A DNA stretch of 64,000 nucleotides from Solwaraspora sp. WMMA2065. GTDB lineage: Bacteria > Actinomycetota > Actinomycetes > Mycobacteriales > Micromonosporaceae. Numbering within the stretch: the first letter of the stretch is position 1; every line of letters begins with the position of its first letter. The position numbers and the translations under genes are program-made. Shown piece by piece: positions 8,901 through 17,405 of this stretch. The notes beneath the pieces are model-generated. The model searched no databases. It saw nothing but the letters and a program-made list of their open reading frames with translations, and had not been told where the DNA came from. The stretch spans positions 5,952,001 to 6,016,000 of the forward strand of contig NZ_CP128361.1 of assembly GCF_030345075.1 (NCBI RefSeq). Direction: 5' to 3'.

Positions 8901-8920
8901 CACAGCTGTTAGGCTGTGCT
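8899..8920. promoter_or_regulatory. toxin-antitoxin operator over the -10 region
   Basis: Perfect 8-bp arms AGCACAGC and GCTGTGCT with spacer TGTTAG, ending 1 bp before the antitoxin ATG 8922. A TAGGCT -10-like hexamer (8910-8915) lies inside it, 6 nt before the ATG, so the mRNA may be leaderless. It fits autorepression by the antitoxin complex. Confidence 0.6.
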
Positions 8921-8921
8921 T

Positions 8922-9191
8922 ATGGCTGAACCGATGCCGAGAGAGATCACCCAGCGCGAGCTACGCAACGAGTCCGGTGCGATCATGCGCGGCGTCGAGC
9001 GCGGCGAGTCGTACGTCATCACCCGCAACGGCACCCCGATCGCCCGGCTCATCCCACTGCGCCGACGGACCTTCGTCCCACGGGCCGAGGCGATGGCGGC
9101 CTTCGCCACTGCCCCCGTCCTCGACGCAGAGCGGCTCCGGGCTGACCTCGACGACGCGGTCGACCAGGATCCGTTCGATCGTGACTGGTGA
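8922..9191 (+). CDS. Phd/YefM-family antitoxin
   Basis: 89 residues. The N-terminal half is the Phd/YefM DNA-binding fold: 'REITQRELRNESGAIMRGVE' then 'GESYVITRNGTPIARLIPL'. The C-terminal tail (from about residue 50) is Asp/Ala-rich and would wrap the toxin ('LRADLDDAVDQDPFDRDW'). The start is ATG 8922; a GTG 6 nt upstream is also in frame. It overlaps the PIN toxin by 11 bp, so the pair is translationally coupled. An inverted repeat at the start codon is the likely autoregulatory site. Confidence 0.88.
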   Translation: MAEPMPREITQRELRNESGAIMRGVERGESYVITRNGTPIARLIPLRRRTFVPRAEAMAAFATAPVLDAERLRADLDDAVDQDPFDRDW

Positions 9192-9612
9192 GAACTTGAC
9201 TGATGCACCTGCGGGTCGTGGCCTGATCGACACGAACATCGTCGTGCATCTGGCCGCGCTCGACCCCGACCACCTGCCGAACGAACTCGTGATCAGCGCG
9301 GTCACCCTCGCGGAGTTGTCGGCCGGCCCGCATCACACCGATGACCCGGCCGAGCGGGCGAGGCGACTCAACGTCCTGCAGCACGCCGAGGCCACCTTCG
9401 ACCCATTGCCGTTCGACGCGGAGGCCGCCCGTGCATACGGGATGATCTGCGCGGCCGTGCTCGGCACCGGCCGTAAGCCTCGGCGTCGGCTCGCCGATCT
9501 GATGATCGCCTCGGTGGCGACGGTCAACGGGCTACCGCTCTACACGACCAACCCGGACGATTTCGTCGGCTTGGCCGACCTGGTCGACGTGCGGTCGGTT
9601 CCGCGTCCCTGA
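9181..9612 (+). CDS. vapC: PIN-domain toxin (VapC-like ribonuclease)
   Basis: 143 residues from GTG 9181, inside the antitoxin's last codons. PIN-domain acidic residues are visible: Asp in 'GLIDTNIVVHLA', Glu in 'VTLAELSAGP', Asp in 'RRRLADLMIASVA' and Asp in 'LYTTNPDDFVG'. VapC toxins are Mg2+-dependent RNases that cut tRNA or rRNA; the target here is unknown. The four-acid set is complete, so it should be active. It is intact within an otherwise decaying neighbourhood. Confidence 0.9.
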   Translation: MTGENLTDAPAGRGLIDTNIVVHLAALDPDHLPNELVISAVTLAELSAGPHHTDDPAERARRLNVLQHAEATFDPLPFDAEAARAYGMICAAVLGTGRKPRRRLADLMIASVATVNGLPLYTTNPDDFVGLADLVDVRSVPRP

Positions 9613-9681
9613 CCATTCCTACCGGGGCCGTCGCGGGTCACCGGATCCGCGTACGGTCGGCGGTCACCCGTCTCCTCCTGC

Positions 9682-10116
9682 TCAGTCGAGGCAGAACTCG
9701 TTGCCCTCGACGTCCTGCATGACGAGGCACGACTCGCTGACACCGTCGGCGCGCAGCAGCCGTACGCGTACCGCGCCGAGCGCGACCAGTCGGGCGCATT
9801 CGGCCTCGAGTGCGGCCACGCGCTCGTCACCGACGAGACCAGTGCCGACCCGTACGTCGAGATGCAGCCGGTTCTTGACGGTCTTGCCTTCGGGCACGCG
9901 CTGGAAGAACAGCCGTGGACCCACCCCGGTGGGATCGACGCAGGCGAACGCCGAGCCCTGACGCTCGGGCGGCAGTGCGCGGTCGAAGTCGTCCCAACCG
10001 GCGAACCCCTTCGGGGGCGGCGGTACGACGTACCCCAGCGCCTCGCACCAGAAGCGGGCGACGCGCTCCGGTCGTGCGCAGTCGAAGGTGATCTGGAACT
10101 GCTTGACCGACGCCAT
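9682..10116 (-). CDS. VOC-family (glyoxalase-like) protein
   Basis: 144 residues with two beta-alpha-beta-beta-beta halves. The first is 'FQITFDCARPERVARFWCEA' and 'GYVVPPPPKGFAGWDDFD'; the second is 'KNRLHLDVRVGTG' to 'CLVMQDVEGNEFCLD'. Metal-ligand-type residues are present (His in 'RLHLDV', Glu in 'EGNEFC'). It matches the Glyoxalase_6 type of actinobacterial VOC proteins, whose substrates are mostly unknown. The start is ATG 10116. Confidence 0.82.
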   Translation of the reverse strand: MASVKQFQITFDCARPERVARFWCEALGYVVPPPPKGFAGWDDFDRALPPERQGSAFACVDPTGVGPRLFFQRVPEGKTVKNRLHLDVRVGTGLVGDERVAALEAECARLVALGAVRVRLLRADGVSESCLVMQDVEGNEFCLD

Positions 10117-10197
10117 CAGCCCACCATAGAGGTGTTTCCTTCCTCGTCCGCCCTGGGCACGCCCCGGCGGTACATCGGCTTGATGCCTCTCGTCGGA

Positions 10198-10707
10198 TCA
10201 GCAGCTGAAGGCCAGCGCGGCATGGAGGTGCCCTGCGGTGTCCTCGTCGAACGCTACGAGCCGGATCCGTTCGACGGTGGTCGGGGTGGCCGCGAGGGTC
10301 ACGGCGGCGACCCGGGCGGCCTGGTCGGCGGGGAAGCCGTACACGCCGGTGGCGATCGCGGGGAAGGCGATCGCCCGCACGCCGAGTCCATCGGCGACCC
10401 GCAGACTGCGCCGGTAGCAGGAGGCCAGGATGTCGGCTTCGCCGTGGCCGCCGCCTTCCCAGACCGGCCCGACAGTGTGGATGACGTGCCGTACCGGCGG
10501 GTCGAGGTCGAACGCCGGCGTAGCCTTGGCGTCGCCCGGCTCGCAGGGGGCGATCGCGCCGCCGGCCCGCGCCAGGCGGGGGCCGGCCGCACGGTGGACG
10601 GCCCCGTCGACACCACCGCCGCCGAGCAGTGACTCGTTGGCGGCGGTGACGATGGCGTCGACGTCCACACGGGTGATGTCGCCGACGACGACCTCGATGA
10701 CTGCCAC
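10198..10707 (-). CDS. macro-domain protein (O-acetyl-ADP-ribose deacetylase-like)
   Basis: 169 residues, essentially one macro domain of the YmdB/MacroD class. It shows 'GDITRVDVDAIVTAANESLL', then 'GGGGVDGAVHRAAG' and 'AFPAIATGVYGFPADQAA'. These proteins bind ADP-ribose and remove O-acetyl or mono-ADP-ribose groups. The Asn-Ala-Ala-Asn and GGGGVD catalytic loops are intact. I chose GTG 10707 (AGGA 7 nt upstream) over GTG 10725. Confidence 0.9.
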   Translation of the reverse strand: MAVIEVVVGDITRVDVDAIVTAANESLLGGGGVDGAVHRAAGPRLARAGGAIAPCEPGDAKATPAFDLDPPVRHVIHTVGPVWEGGGHGEADILASCYRRSLRVADGLGVRAIAFPAIATGVYGFPADQAARVAAVTLAATPTTVERIRLVAFDEDTAGHLHAALAFSC

Positions 10708-10803
10708 GACGCGATCCTGGCACACCGGCCGGGAATATGAAGCTGCCGCTGTGGTGACCCGCCGAGCGGGAACCTAGCCGGTGGTGGCGGACAGACACAG
10801 GAC

Positions 10804-11620
10804 ATGACGACGGTCCTACGCGCCCGGACGCGGGCCGGTGACCCCGCCGCCTTCGGCGAGCGTTGGCCGGTCTGACCGTCGTCGGCCTGGCGTTGAACCC
10901 CGGCGGCGATCCGGCCGGCCCAGCGGGCACCACCGCCGGTCCCGACCAGTCCGCCGCCGGCCCGGCGCAGGTCGCCGACCCGACGCCGGCACCGCCGAGG
11001 GCGCGACGGTGCTGCTCGACGAGATCGCGCTGGTCGCCGCCACCCGGGCCACCGGCCCGGTACGGCCGGACCAGTTCATCTACATCGAAAGCCAGATCGC
11101 CGACACGTACGAAGCCCTCAACGCGGACACCGGCGAAACCCCGACTGGTACGCCAAGGCTGCACAAGCGTCAGGTGCGGCTGTCGCCGGACGGCCACCGT
11201 GGCTGGCTGGTCGACGAGTTGAACGAGCCGGCCGGCATCGCCCTCGACAGCGACGCGGTGCCGCATTTCGGCGCGTACGACCGGCTGACCACGCTGCCGA
11301 TCGATCCGGAGGTGCTGCTGGAGTGGATCTACGCCGAGACGCGGGGGCAGGGCAACCACCCGGACCACCAGGCGTTCACCACCATCGGCGACGATGGGAC
11401 CGACGCGATCGGTCGCAGCGGCGTCGCGGTGGCCCGGGTGGAGGAAGGCACCGGCGTCCGCCACGAGTGGATCTTCGACCGGGAGGACCACACCTACCTC
11501 GGGTCGCGGTCGGTGTACACCACGGCGGTGCCGGACAGCATCATCCCGGTCGGCACGGTGACGTTCAGCCAGGCGGTGGTGCGGCGGACCGTTGTCGACG
11601 AGCTGAAGCAGTTGCCGTAA
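10804..11620 (+). pseudogene. ECF sigma N-terminus fused by deletion to a CU044_5270-family gene
   Basis: ATG 10804 encodes 'MTTVLRARTRAGDPAAFGER', the typical opening of an actinobacterial ECF sigma factor. The frame then ends (stop 10873). In another frame, at 10863, a membrane-like stretch starts ('LAGLTVVGLAL'). After a further indel at about 10995-11010, a long frame to 11620 carries the extracellular part of the CU044_5270 family: 'ATVLLDEIALVAATRATGPV', 'FIYIESQIADTYE' and the ending 'VVRRTVVDELKQLP'. These two families are normally adjacent genes. Here almost the whole sigma gene and the partner's N-terminus are missing. The sigma assignment rests on 20 residues. Confidence 0.62.
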
Positions 11621-11621
11621 C

Positions 11622-12320
11622 GGAAGAAGCAGCGGCCCGCCACTGCGCCGGGGGTGACGGAGTGTTCGGCCCGGAACCGCTTGATGAAGTAGCTGACGTC
11701 GGGGTATCCGACCCGGTGGCTGATCGCGGCCACGGTCAGCGAGGTCTCGGTGAGCAGCACGCGGGCCTGCTGCATGCGCCGTTCGCTCAGGTCGAAGACG
11801 GCCGCGAGCAGCGGTTCGTCCGAGGCTCGCAGTTGGTCGGCGACGCTGGTCGACAACCGGGCCGCCTCCACCAGCAGCAGGGTCAGATGGGCGAGCGCGG
11901 CGTCCTGGTGGCCGTCGCGTCGCACCCGCAGCTCCTCGGCGAGCGCGGCGAAGCGCCCGGACCAGGTCGCCCGGTCGTCCGGGGGTACGTGCAGCCGCTG
12001 CGCCCGGTCGGTGCCCCGGGCGAACGGGAACAGCAGCGGGTGGGTCCGCCACGAGGCGTACGCCCCGGCGGTCCCGGGCCGGACCGCGTCGGCGGGGAAC
12101 CACACCACCCAGCCGTCGATGTCGAGCTGTTCGGGCCGTTCGCCGAAGGAGACGACCTGGCCCGGGGCGACGATGAGCAGATCCCCCGTCGGTCACCGGC
12201 CAGGTCCGATCGTCGATGCACACCGTTGCGTCGGTCCTTCGGCGTAGCAGAGCGCGACGAATTCGTGGGTGTGCGCGTCGGCGGGAAGCCGGATCCGAAC
12301 TTTGTCGCATCGTCTCCACA
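11622..12320 (-). pseudogene. AraC-type regulator, internally deleted and frameshifted
   Basis: The 5' part ('VRIRLPADAHTHEFVALCYA') is cupin-like. Two frame changes at about 12230 and 12185 must be undone to pass through 'ATVCIDDRTWPVTDG' into 'LLIVAPGQVVSFGERPEQLD'. The C-terminal DNA-binding domain has only its second half: 'ERRMQQARVLLTETSLTVAA' and 'ISHRVGYPDVSYFIKRFRAE'. The first HTH (about 40 residues) is missing between 'LLAAVFD' and 'LSERRMQ'. Its 3' end has lost its stop and reads into the convergent CU044_5270 remnant. It sits divergent to a methyltransferase that it probably once controlled. Confidence 0.72.
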
Positions 12321-12399
12321 ACCTCGCCGATGCCACGCTGCGGTCAGTGGCCGATGCTGGGAAGAGTGACCGAATCTCGTCCGACATTAGGAGAGTGAC

Positions 12400-13077
12400 A
12401 TGACCGGACAGGGCAGCGGCAGTCGTCCGCACCAGCACTACCTGCCCGCGATGGGGCGGCAGTGGTTGCTGCCGATCTACGACCCGTTCAGCCGGCTCGT
12501 CGGCGCGGGGAGGATGCACCAGCAGTTGCTCGACCGGGCCGAGATCCGGCCCGGCCAGCGTGTGTTGGAGATTGGCTGCGGCACCGGCAACCTGCTGCGG
12601 GCGCTGCTGCGCCGGCAGCCGGACGTCGATGCCGTCGGCATCGACCCGGACCAGGGCGCGCTGCGGCTGGCCCAGCGCAAGGCCGCCCGCGCCAAGCTGC
12701 CGATCCGCTACGAGGTCGCCTTCGCCGGCGACCTGCCGCTGCCCGACGCCAGCGTCGACCGGGTGCTGTCCGCGCTCATGATGCACCACCTGGCCGATGA
12801 GGAACGGGGCCGCGCGCTGCGGGAGGTCCGCCGGGTGCTGCGCCCCGGCGGTCAGCTGCACGTCGTCGACATCGACGGTACGGCCCCGGGCCACGGGTCC
12901 GGATGTCTGCACAACGACCCCCGGTTGGTGGCCAGCCGGCCCGAGCGGGTGCTGGCCGCGCTGGCCGAGGCCGGCCTTACCGGCGGTACGGAGAACGGCC
13001 GCAGCCGCGGTCGACTCGGTCGAATCGCCAGCTTCGTCTTCTACCGCGCCATGGGCCCGACGGAGCATGGCAAATAG
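12400..13077 (+). CDS. class I SAM-dependent methyltransferase
   Basis: 225 residues. The Rossmann core has motif I 'VLEIGCGTGNLLRALL' (about 53-68), an acidic loop 'VGIDPDQGALRLAQ', motif II 'LPDASVDRVLSALMMHHL' and motif III 'LREVRRVLRPGGQLHVVDID'. It is of the UbiE/Methyltransf_11 type; substrate unknown. ATG 12400 has AGGAG 7 nt upstream. It is intact, whereas its divergent AraC-type neighbour is broken, so expression may now be deregulated. Confidence 0.85.
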   Translation: MTGQGSGSRPHQHYLPAMGRQWLLPIYDPFSRLVGAGRMHQQLLDRAEIRPGQRVLEIGCGTGNLLRALLRRQPDVDAVGIDPDQGALRLAQRKAARAKLPIRYEVAFAGDLPLPDASVDRVLSALMMHHLADEERGRALREVRRVLRPGGQLHVVDIDGTAPGHGSGCLHNDPRLVASRPERVLAALAEAGLTGGTENGRSRGRLGRIASFVFYRAMGPTEHGK

Positions 13078-13143
13078 GGCCGGCGGCGCGGTAGCACCCT
13101 GCCCAGGCGCCAAGTGGGTCGCGCCAGTCAGGCATTCTGCCCC

Positions 13144-13210
13144 CATGATCACTTAACGTTCTGCTGGGCGCCACGCCGATGCTCTCCCAGCTGCAGGTTA
13201 AGTGATCATG
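13144..13210. repeat. 67-bp intergenic element with perfect 14-bp terminal inverted repeats
   Basis: CATGATCACTTAAC (13144-13157) and its exact reverse complement GTTAAGTGATCATG (13197-13210) flank a 39-nt core. The core holds a second, imperfect repeat (CTGCTGGG / CCCAGCTGCAG). It encodes nothing. The symmetric ends look like a miniature mobile or recombination element; no flanking target duplication is obvious. There is no other full copy in the window. Confidence 0.6.
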
Positions 13211-13296
13211 CTGAACCACAGTCGGCGGGTGAGACGTGCGGTGTTCGTCTGCCGGACAACTCGGCGCAGCGCGCTGGAAAGACTTATATCGATCTA

Positions 13297-14613
13297 ATGA
13301 TTGGCATGAGTGGATCACGCCCCCACCGCTGCCATCACACACCCGACGACCACCAGACAGGCCAGATACCGTACGGCCAGATCGACCCCGCCACGCACCC
13401 GGCCGGTGGCCTCGGACGCAGATCGATGCTGGCCGCCGCCGGCGGCATGCTGATGCTCGCCGCCGTCCCCGGCACCGCGCGGGCCGCCACCGCGATGACA
13501 GCCGGTGCGACGTCGGCCGGCGCGACGGCGGTGGCCGCACCCGGCGCCTCCCGGGCGTCGCGGATCAGCCAGGGGACCACCCTGGTCCACGCCGACCTGC
13601 ACAACCACACCGTCATGTCCGACGGGGACGGCAGCGCCGACGACGCGTTCGCCTCGATGCGCGAGGCCGGGCTCGACGTCGCCGCGCTCACCGACCACGC
13701 GACGATGTTCGCCATCAGCGGGCTCAGCCAGTCCGAGTGGCGGGCCACCGGAGACCTCGCCAACGCGGCCGACGACCCCGGTCAGTTCACCGCGATCCGT
13801 GGCTTCGAGTGGTCGCACCCGTTGCAGGGTCACATCAACGTGTGGAACACCTCGGACTTCGCCGACCTGCTGCGGGCCGGCAGCCCCGGCAGCCTCTACC
13901 GGTGGCTGACCGGCCGGCCCGGTGGCCTGGCCAGCTTCAACCACCCGGGCCGGGAGATCGGCCGGTTCGACAACTTCTCGTACGACGCCTCGGCGCGGCA
14001 GCAGCTCGTCGGCCTGGAGATGTTCAACCGCACCGACGACTACCTGTTCGAGGGCTGGTCGTCCCGGACGGCCTCGCCGCTGGTGGCCTGCCTCAACGCC
14101 GGCTGGCGGCCCGGTCTGACCGGGGTCACCGACGAGCACGGCACCACCTGGGGCTTCCACGAAGGCAAGGGCCGAAGCGGTCTGTGGGTCGCCGAGAACA
14201 CCCGCGCGGCGGTGTTCGAGGCGATGGCGGCCCGCCGCTGTTTCGCCACCCGGGTGTCCGGCCTGCGGCTCGACGCGGCCGCCAACGGCGTACGGATGGG
14301 AGGGGTCCTCGGTCTGGCCGCCGGTGACGTCCGGTTCCAGGTGGACCTGGACCGGGGAGCGGTCTGGGACGGCAAGCCGCTGCGGATCCAGGTGCTGCGT
14401 CCCGGGACGTCGGTGCCGACCGTCGTCGACGTCGTCGACACCGTCTCCGGGTCGGTCGCCGACTTCACGGTGCCGCTCGACGTCGCCGACGGCGACTGGA
14501 TCGTGCTGCGGGTCTCCGACCCGGAGCTGGTCAACCCGACGCCCGGCCCGGCCGGGCACCCGTGCAACGACTTCGGGGTGGCGTACAGCAGTCCATGGTG
14601 GCTGCAGCCCTGA
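13297..14613 (+). CDS. secreted PHP/CehA-McbA-type metallophosphoesterase
   Basis: About 438 residues. The N-terminus has a twin-arginine-like signal: 'GLGRRSMLAAAGGMLMLAAV' followed by an Ala-rich cleavage region. The catalytic domain starts with 'LVHADLHNHTVMSDGDGSAD', the HxHxH-type metal motif of the PHP fold. Further metal ligands follow in 'VAALTDHATM', 'RGFEWSHPLQGHINVW' and 'ASFNHPGREIG'. Related proteins hydrolyse phosphoesters outside the cell; the substrate here is unknown. ATG 13297 is chosen; ATG 13306 is equally possible. Confidence 0.83.
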   Translation: MIGMSGSRPHRCHHTPDDHQTGQIPYGQIDPATHPAGGLGRRSMLAAAGGMLMLAAVPGTARAATAMTAGATSAGATAVAAPGASRASRISQGTTLVHADLHNHTVMSDGDGSADDAFASMREAGLDVAALTDHATMFAISGLSQSEWRATGDLANAADDPGQFTAIRGFEWSHPLQGHINVWNTSDFADLLRAGSPGSLYRWLTGRPGGLASFNHPGREIGRFDNFSYDASARQQLVGLEMFNRTDDYLFEGWSSRTASPLVACLNAGWRPGLTGVTDEHGTTWGFHEGKGRSGLWVAENTRAAVFEAMAARRCFATRVSGLRLDAAANGVRMGGVLGLAAGDVRFQVDLDRGAVWDGKPLRIQVLRPGTSVPTVVDVVDTVSGSVADFTVPLDVADGDWIVLRVSDPELVNPTPGPAGHPCNDFGVAYSSPWWLQP

Positions 14614-14686
14614 TCAGAGGTTGCGGAGGCAACGTCGGTAGGCGCCCGGACCAGTTTGAGGGATAGCCCCTATGTAGAAGACCGAG

Positions 14687-14692
14687 TATGGT
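14687..14692 (+). promoter_or_regulatory. -10 element (TATGGT) of the PadR gene
   Basis: TATGGT lies 6 nt before ATG 14699 and no Shine-Dalgarno is visible, so translation may be leaderless. CTATGTA (14670-14676) and ACGTATG (14696-14702) form an imperfect inverted pair around it that could be a PadR site. Confidence 0.35.
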
Positions 14693-14698
14693 CCACGT

Positions 14699-15055
14699 AT
14701 GACTGAGCGTGTCCGGGTCACCACCAGCGTGGCTCAGGTGTTGGCGGTACTACTCGACGATCCGCAGGCCGGCCGGTACGGCCTGGAACTCATGCAGGCC
14801 ACCGGCCAGCCCAGCGGCACCTTGTATCCGATCCTGGCCCGGCTGCAGGAGGCGGGCTGGCTACGGGCCGACTGGGAGGACATCGACCCCAGCAGAGAAG
14901 GACGGCCTGCCCGGCGCTACCACCGCCTGACGCCGGAGGGGGCGGTGGCGGCCCGCGCCGAGCTCGCCGCCCTGCGGGCGAAACTGCGCCCGCGCGGCGC
15001 CGGTGGCACCCGGGCCGCCGACGCCGCGACCTTCACGTCGGCGCCGGGGTGGTGA
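14699..15055 (+). CDS. PadR-family transcriptional regulator
   Basis: 118 residues. The winged HTH occupies residues 10-85: 'VLAVLLDDPQAGRYGLELMQ', the PadR signature 'PSGTLYPILARLQEAGWL' and the wing 'REGRPARRYHRLTPEG'. The C-terminal dimerisation helix is short. It overlaps the next gene by 4 bp (GTGA), so the pair is co-expressed and the regulator probably controls the membrane protein. Confidence 0.92.
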   Translation: MTERVRVTTSVAQVLAVLLDDPQAGRYGLELMQATGQPSGTLYPILARLQEAGWLRADWEDIDPSREGRPARRYHRLTPEGAVAARAELAALRAKLRPRGAGGTRAADAATFTSAPGW

Positions 15056-17226
15056 GCACCTTGACGCAGCGGATCGCCGATTGGCTGCTGGCCGTGGCGG
15101 CACGGCGTTGGCCGGCACACCTGCGCGAGGAGATGAGCCGGGAGTGGGCCGGCGAGTTGTACGCACTCGGCCATGAGGAAAGCGCTGTCGCTGCGCTGCG
15201 GAAGTGGCGGCAGCTCCGCTTCGCGGCCAGTCTCGCGCTCGCCCGCCCACCGGGTGCGGATCCGGTACCGCTGCCCCGGCTGCCCAGACCCTCACCCACC
15301 CAGATACACGCGGGATGGTTGTTCCTCGCACCCCTGTTCAGCCTGGTGCTGGCAATGGCAGCGGTGGTCCTCCTCAGCCGGCTGATCGATGTGGTGACTC
15401 GTACGCCGACGACCGCAGCCGTCTCCTACATTGTCATGAACTATGTGGTTCAGGTCGCCATCGCGGCAGTGGTCGGCACGCTGCTGGCCCGGCGGCTGCT
15501 GCGGCGGCGTGCCGGCCGGGCGCTCGGTGTGGCGGGCTCCGGATCGGCGACACTACCGGTGATCGCCGGCCTGCTCGCCGTCGATGTGCTCGCCCGTGCC
15601 GCGAACCAGGTCTGGGACAGCGCCCTGTTCGCCGTCGGCGCAGCCCTGTGCCTGGCAGTGCTGCTCCCGCCGGTGGCGGCGGGCATCGCCCTGCTGTCCC
15701 GCCGAGTACGGCGGCCGGTGCCGGCCGTCATCGTGGCCATCATCCTGACAGGGCTCGCTGCCCCCGCCCTCACGCTGGCCAGCACCTACGCCATGGTGCT
15801 CCTGGCGTCGCGGACACCGGCCGTGGCGACCGGGCAGCCCTGGTGGTGGCTTGCCTACCTCGGCCGCGACCCGATCCCGCTCGTGGGATACCAGAACCGG
15901 TCCGACTCACTGCCGATCGAGACCGTCCTGCCGAGCGTACCCACCTTCGTACTTACCGCGGTGGTGCTTGCCCTGGCCCACACGATCCGCCTGGCCAGAC
16001 CACTCAACTCCGCCGCGCCCGCGACGGCGACTACGGCGCCGTCCGCGACCACATCCGCGACCGAGCCCGACCATGTCGCGGCCAGCGAGATGCCGGCCCC
16101 CGCGCGCGGTCCGTGGTGGCACCGGGTCGCATTGGCAGGCGCGATCTACTCGGTCGTGGCCTGGGCAGTGACGCTGACCTACCTGACTCCCAACATCGGG
16201 GTGCAGAACTCCTGGCCCAGCCGGATCATGCCGGACGGCTCGGTGGTGCCCCCACAACCCGCCGGCTGGCCGGAATGGTCAAGTGAGGAGGGGCGGGTGT
16301 GGATGCACGAGCTTCAGCTCTCCGGCATCGTCTGTGCCGCGCTGTGCCTGCTCCTCGCCGCCGCCTACCGTGGCCGACCACTGTTGCCGACATTGGCCGG
16401 CTCTGCCGTACTGCTGGGGGTCAACATGGCAGTGGTGCGCGGCGGCTGGACGACACCCCGGCTGCTGCCCTGGCTCGCTGCGGGCGGGCTCATCCTCGGC
16501 ATCGCCGTCTGGACGGCCGCGACGAGCTCGGCCATGACCCGGCGGCCACCCCGGCGACCACGCCGGCTCGTCATCACCATCACCGTGCTGGCCGCGTTCC
16601 TCGTCCCGGGTGGTTTCCTCGCCCGGCTGTATCTGGGGGACAGGCAGGCACCAGCCGCCCTGCTGCTGGTCGCGGTGGGCCTGCCGACCGTACTGGCCGT
16701 TGTCGCCGCGATGGGTGTCCTGGCGACCTCCAGCCGTCAGCCGAGCCGGCCGTACTGGCGGCCACCTGCCACCTTCGCACTGCTGACCGCCGTCGGTGGG
16801 GTCCTCTACTACCAGTACTCTCCCGAGCCCACCCTCTCCGGTGAACGGCCCATGGTCGACTTCCTCGCCATCATGGCCGTACCGGGATTGGCGGTTCCCG
16901 TAGCGGCCTGGACGATCGTCGCGATCCGCAGCCGATCCGCCTGGCCGCGACGCCTCGGACAACACCTGCTTCTCGCCGTACCGCTGTTCGTCGTCGGTGT
17001 CCTCGCCGTGTCCGGCACGCTGACCGTCAGTCTCGCTCTGTCCCTGCTTGTGCTCTTTCCGATGGAGTACGGGCGAGCCTACGACGGTCTGCCGTACCTA
17101 CCGGGTGCGATCGCTGTCGGTCTGCTGCTCGCATACATCACCGCAACCCGCCTCGATCGAGCCGGACCAGCACCGTCACCAGCCATCCGCAGCGACCCGA
17201 CACCTGCTCAGCATCCGTCGGGCTGA
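15052..17226 (+). CDS. polytopic membrane protein paired with PadR
   Basis: 724 residues from GTG 15052. The N-terminal 65 residues are cytoplasmic with the motif 'RRWPAHLREEMSREWAGELY', seen in permease-type proteins encoded next to PadR regulators. About a dozen or more membrane helices follow in two blocks (about residues 85-330 and 365-710), separated by an Ala/Thr/Pro-rich linker ('ATATTAPSATTSATEPDHVA'). No transporter motif or catalytic residue is recognised. It ends 179 bp before the RHS gene. Confidence 0.78.
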   Translation: MSTLTQRIADWLLAVAARRWPAHLREEMSREWAGELYALGHEESAVAALRKWRQLRFAASLALARPPGADPVPLPRLPRPSPTQIHAGWLFLAPLFSLVLAMAAVVLLSRLIDVVTRTPTTAAVSYIVMNYVVQVAIAAVVGTLLARRLLRRRAGRALGVAGSGSATLPVIAGLLAVDVLARAANQVWDSALFAVGAALCLAVLLPPVAAGIALLSRRVRRPVPAVIVAIILTGLAAPALTLASTYAMVLLASRTPAVATGQPWWWLAYLGRDPIPLVGYQNRSDSLPIETVLPSVPTFVLTAVVLALAHTIRLARPLNSAAPATATTAPSATTSATEPDHVAASEMPAPARGPWWHRVALAGAIYSVVAWAVTLTYLTPNIGVQNSWPSRIMPDGSVVPPQPAGWPEWSSEEGRVWMHELQLSGIVCAALCLLLAAAYRGRPLLPTLAGSAVLLGVNMAVVRGGWTTPRLLPWLAAGGLILGIAVWTAATSSAMTRRPPRRPRRLVITITVLAAFLVPGGFLARLYLGDRQAPAALLLVAVGLPTVLAVVAAMGVLATSSRQPSRPYWRPPATFALLTAVGGVLYYQYSPEPTLSGERPMVDFLAIMAVPGLAVPVAAWTIVAIRSRSAWPRRLGQHLLLAVPLFVVGVLAVSGTLTVSLALSLLVLFPMEYGRAYDGLPYLPGAIAVGLLLAYITATRLDRAGPAPSPAIRSDPTPAQHPSG

Positions 17227-17358
17227 GTTACCAGCTTCGTCCTTCGAGGACTATCGACGAACTCTGGGTGGAGTCTGTCGCGAAGTTCCCGGGCGAACGG
17301 CGAACAATCTCCTCAGATCTTCCTCAAGCTTCCCGGGCACCTGTACCCGACGATGTAC

Positions 17359-17381
17359 TGCGATCCGATTGACGGATCGCA
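17359..17381. promoter_or_regulatory. inverted repeat immediately upstream of the RHS gene
   Basis: Perfect 9-bp arms TGCGATCCG and CGGATCGCA with loop ATTGA. It ends 4 nt before the AAGGGGAAGG ribosome-binding region of the 11-kb toxin gene. It could be an operator or a leader hairpin. Confidence 0.45.
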
Positions 17382-17405
17382 ATGCCAAGGGGAAGGTCGC
17401 CGCCG

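Noticed and set aside
9827-12319. Long minus-strand open frame
   Set aside because: It crosses the VOC, macro-domain and AraC genes in a wrong frame; only short stretches of the broken AraC gene in it look real.
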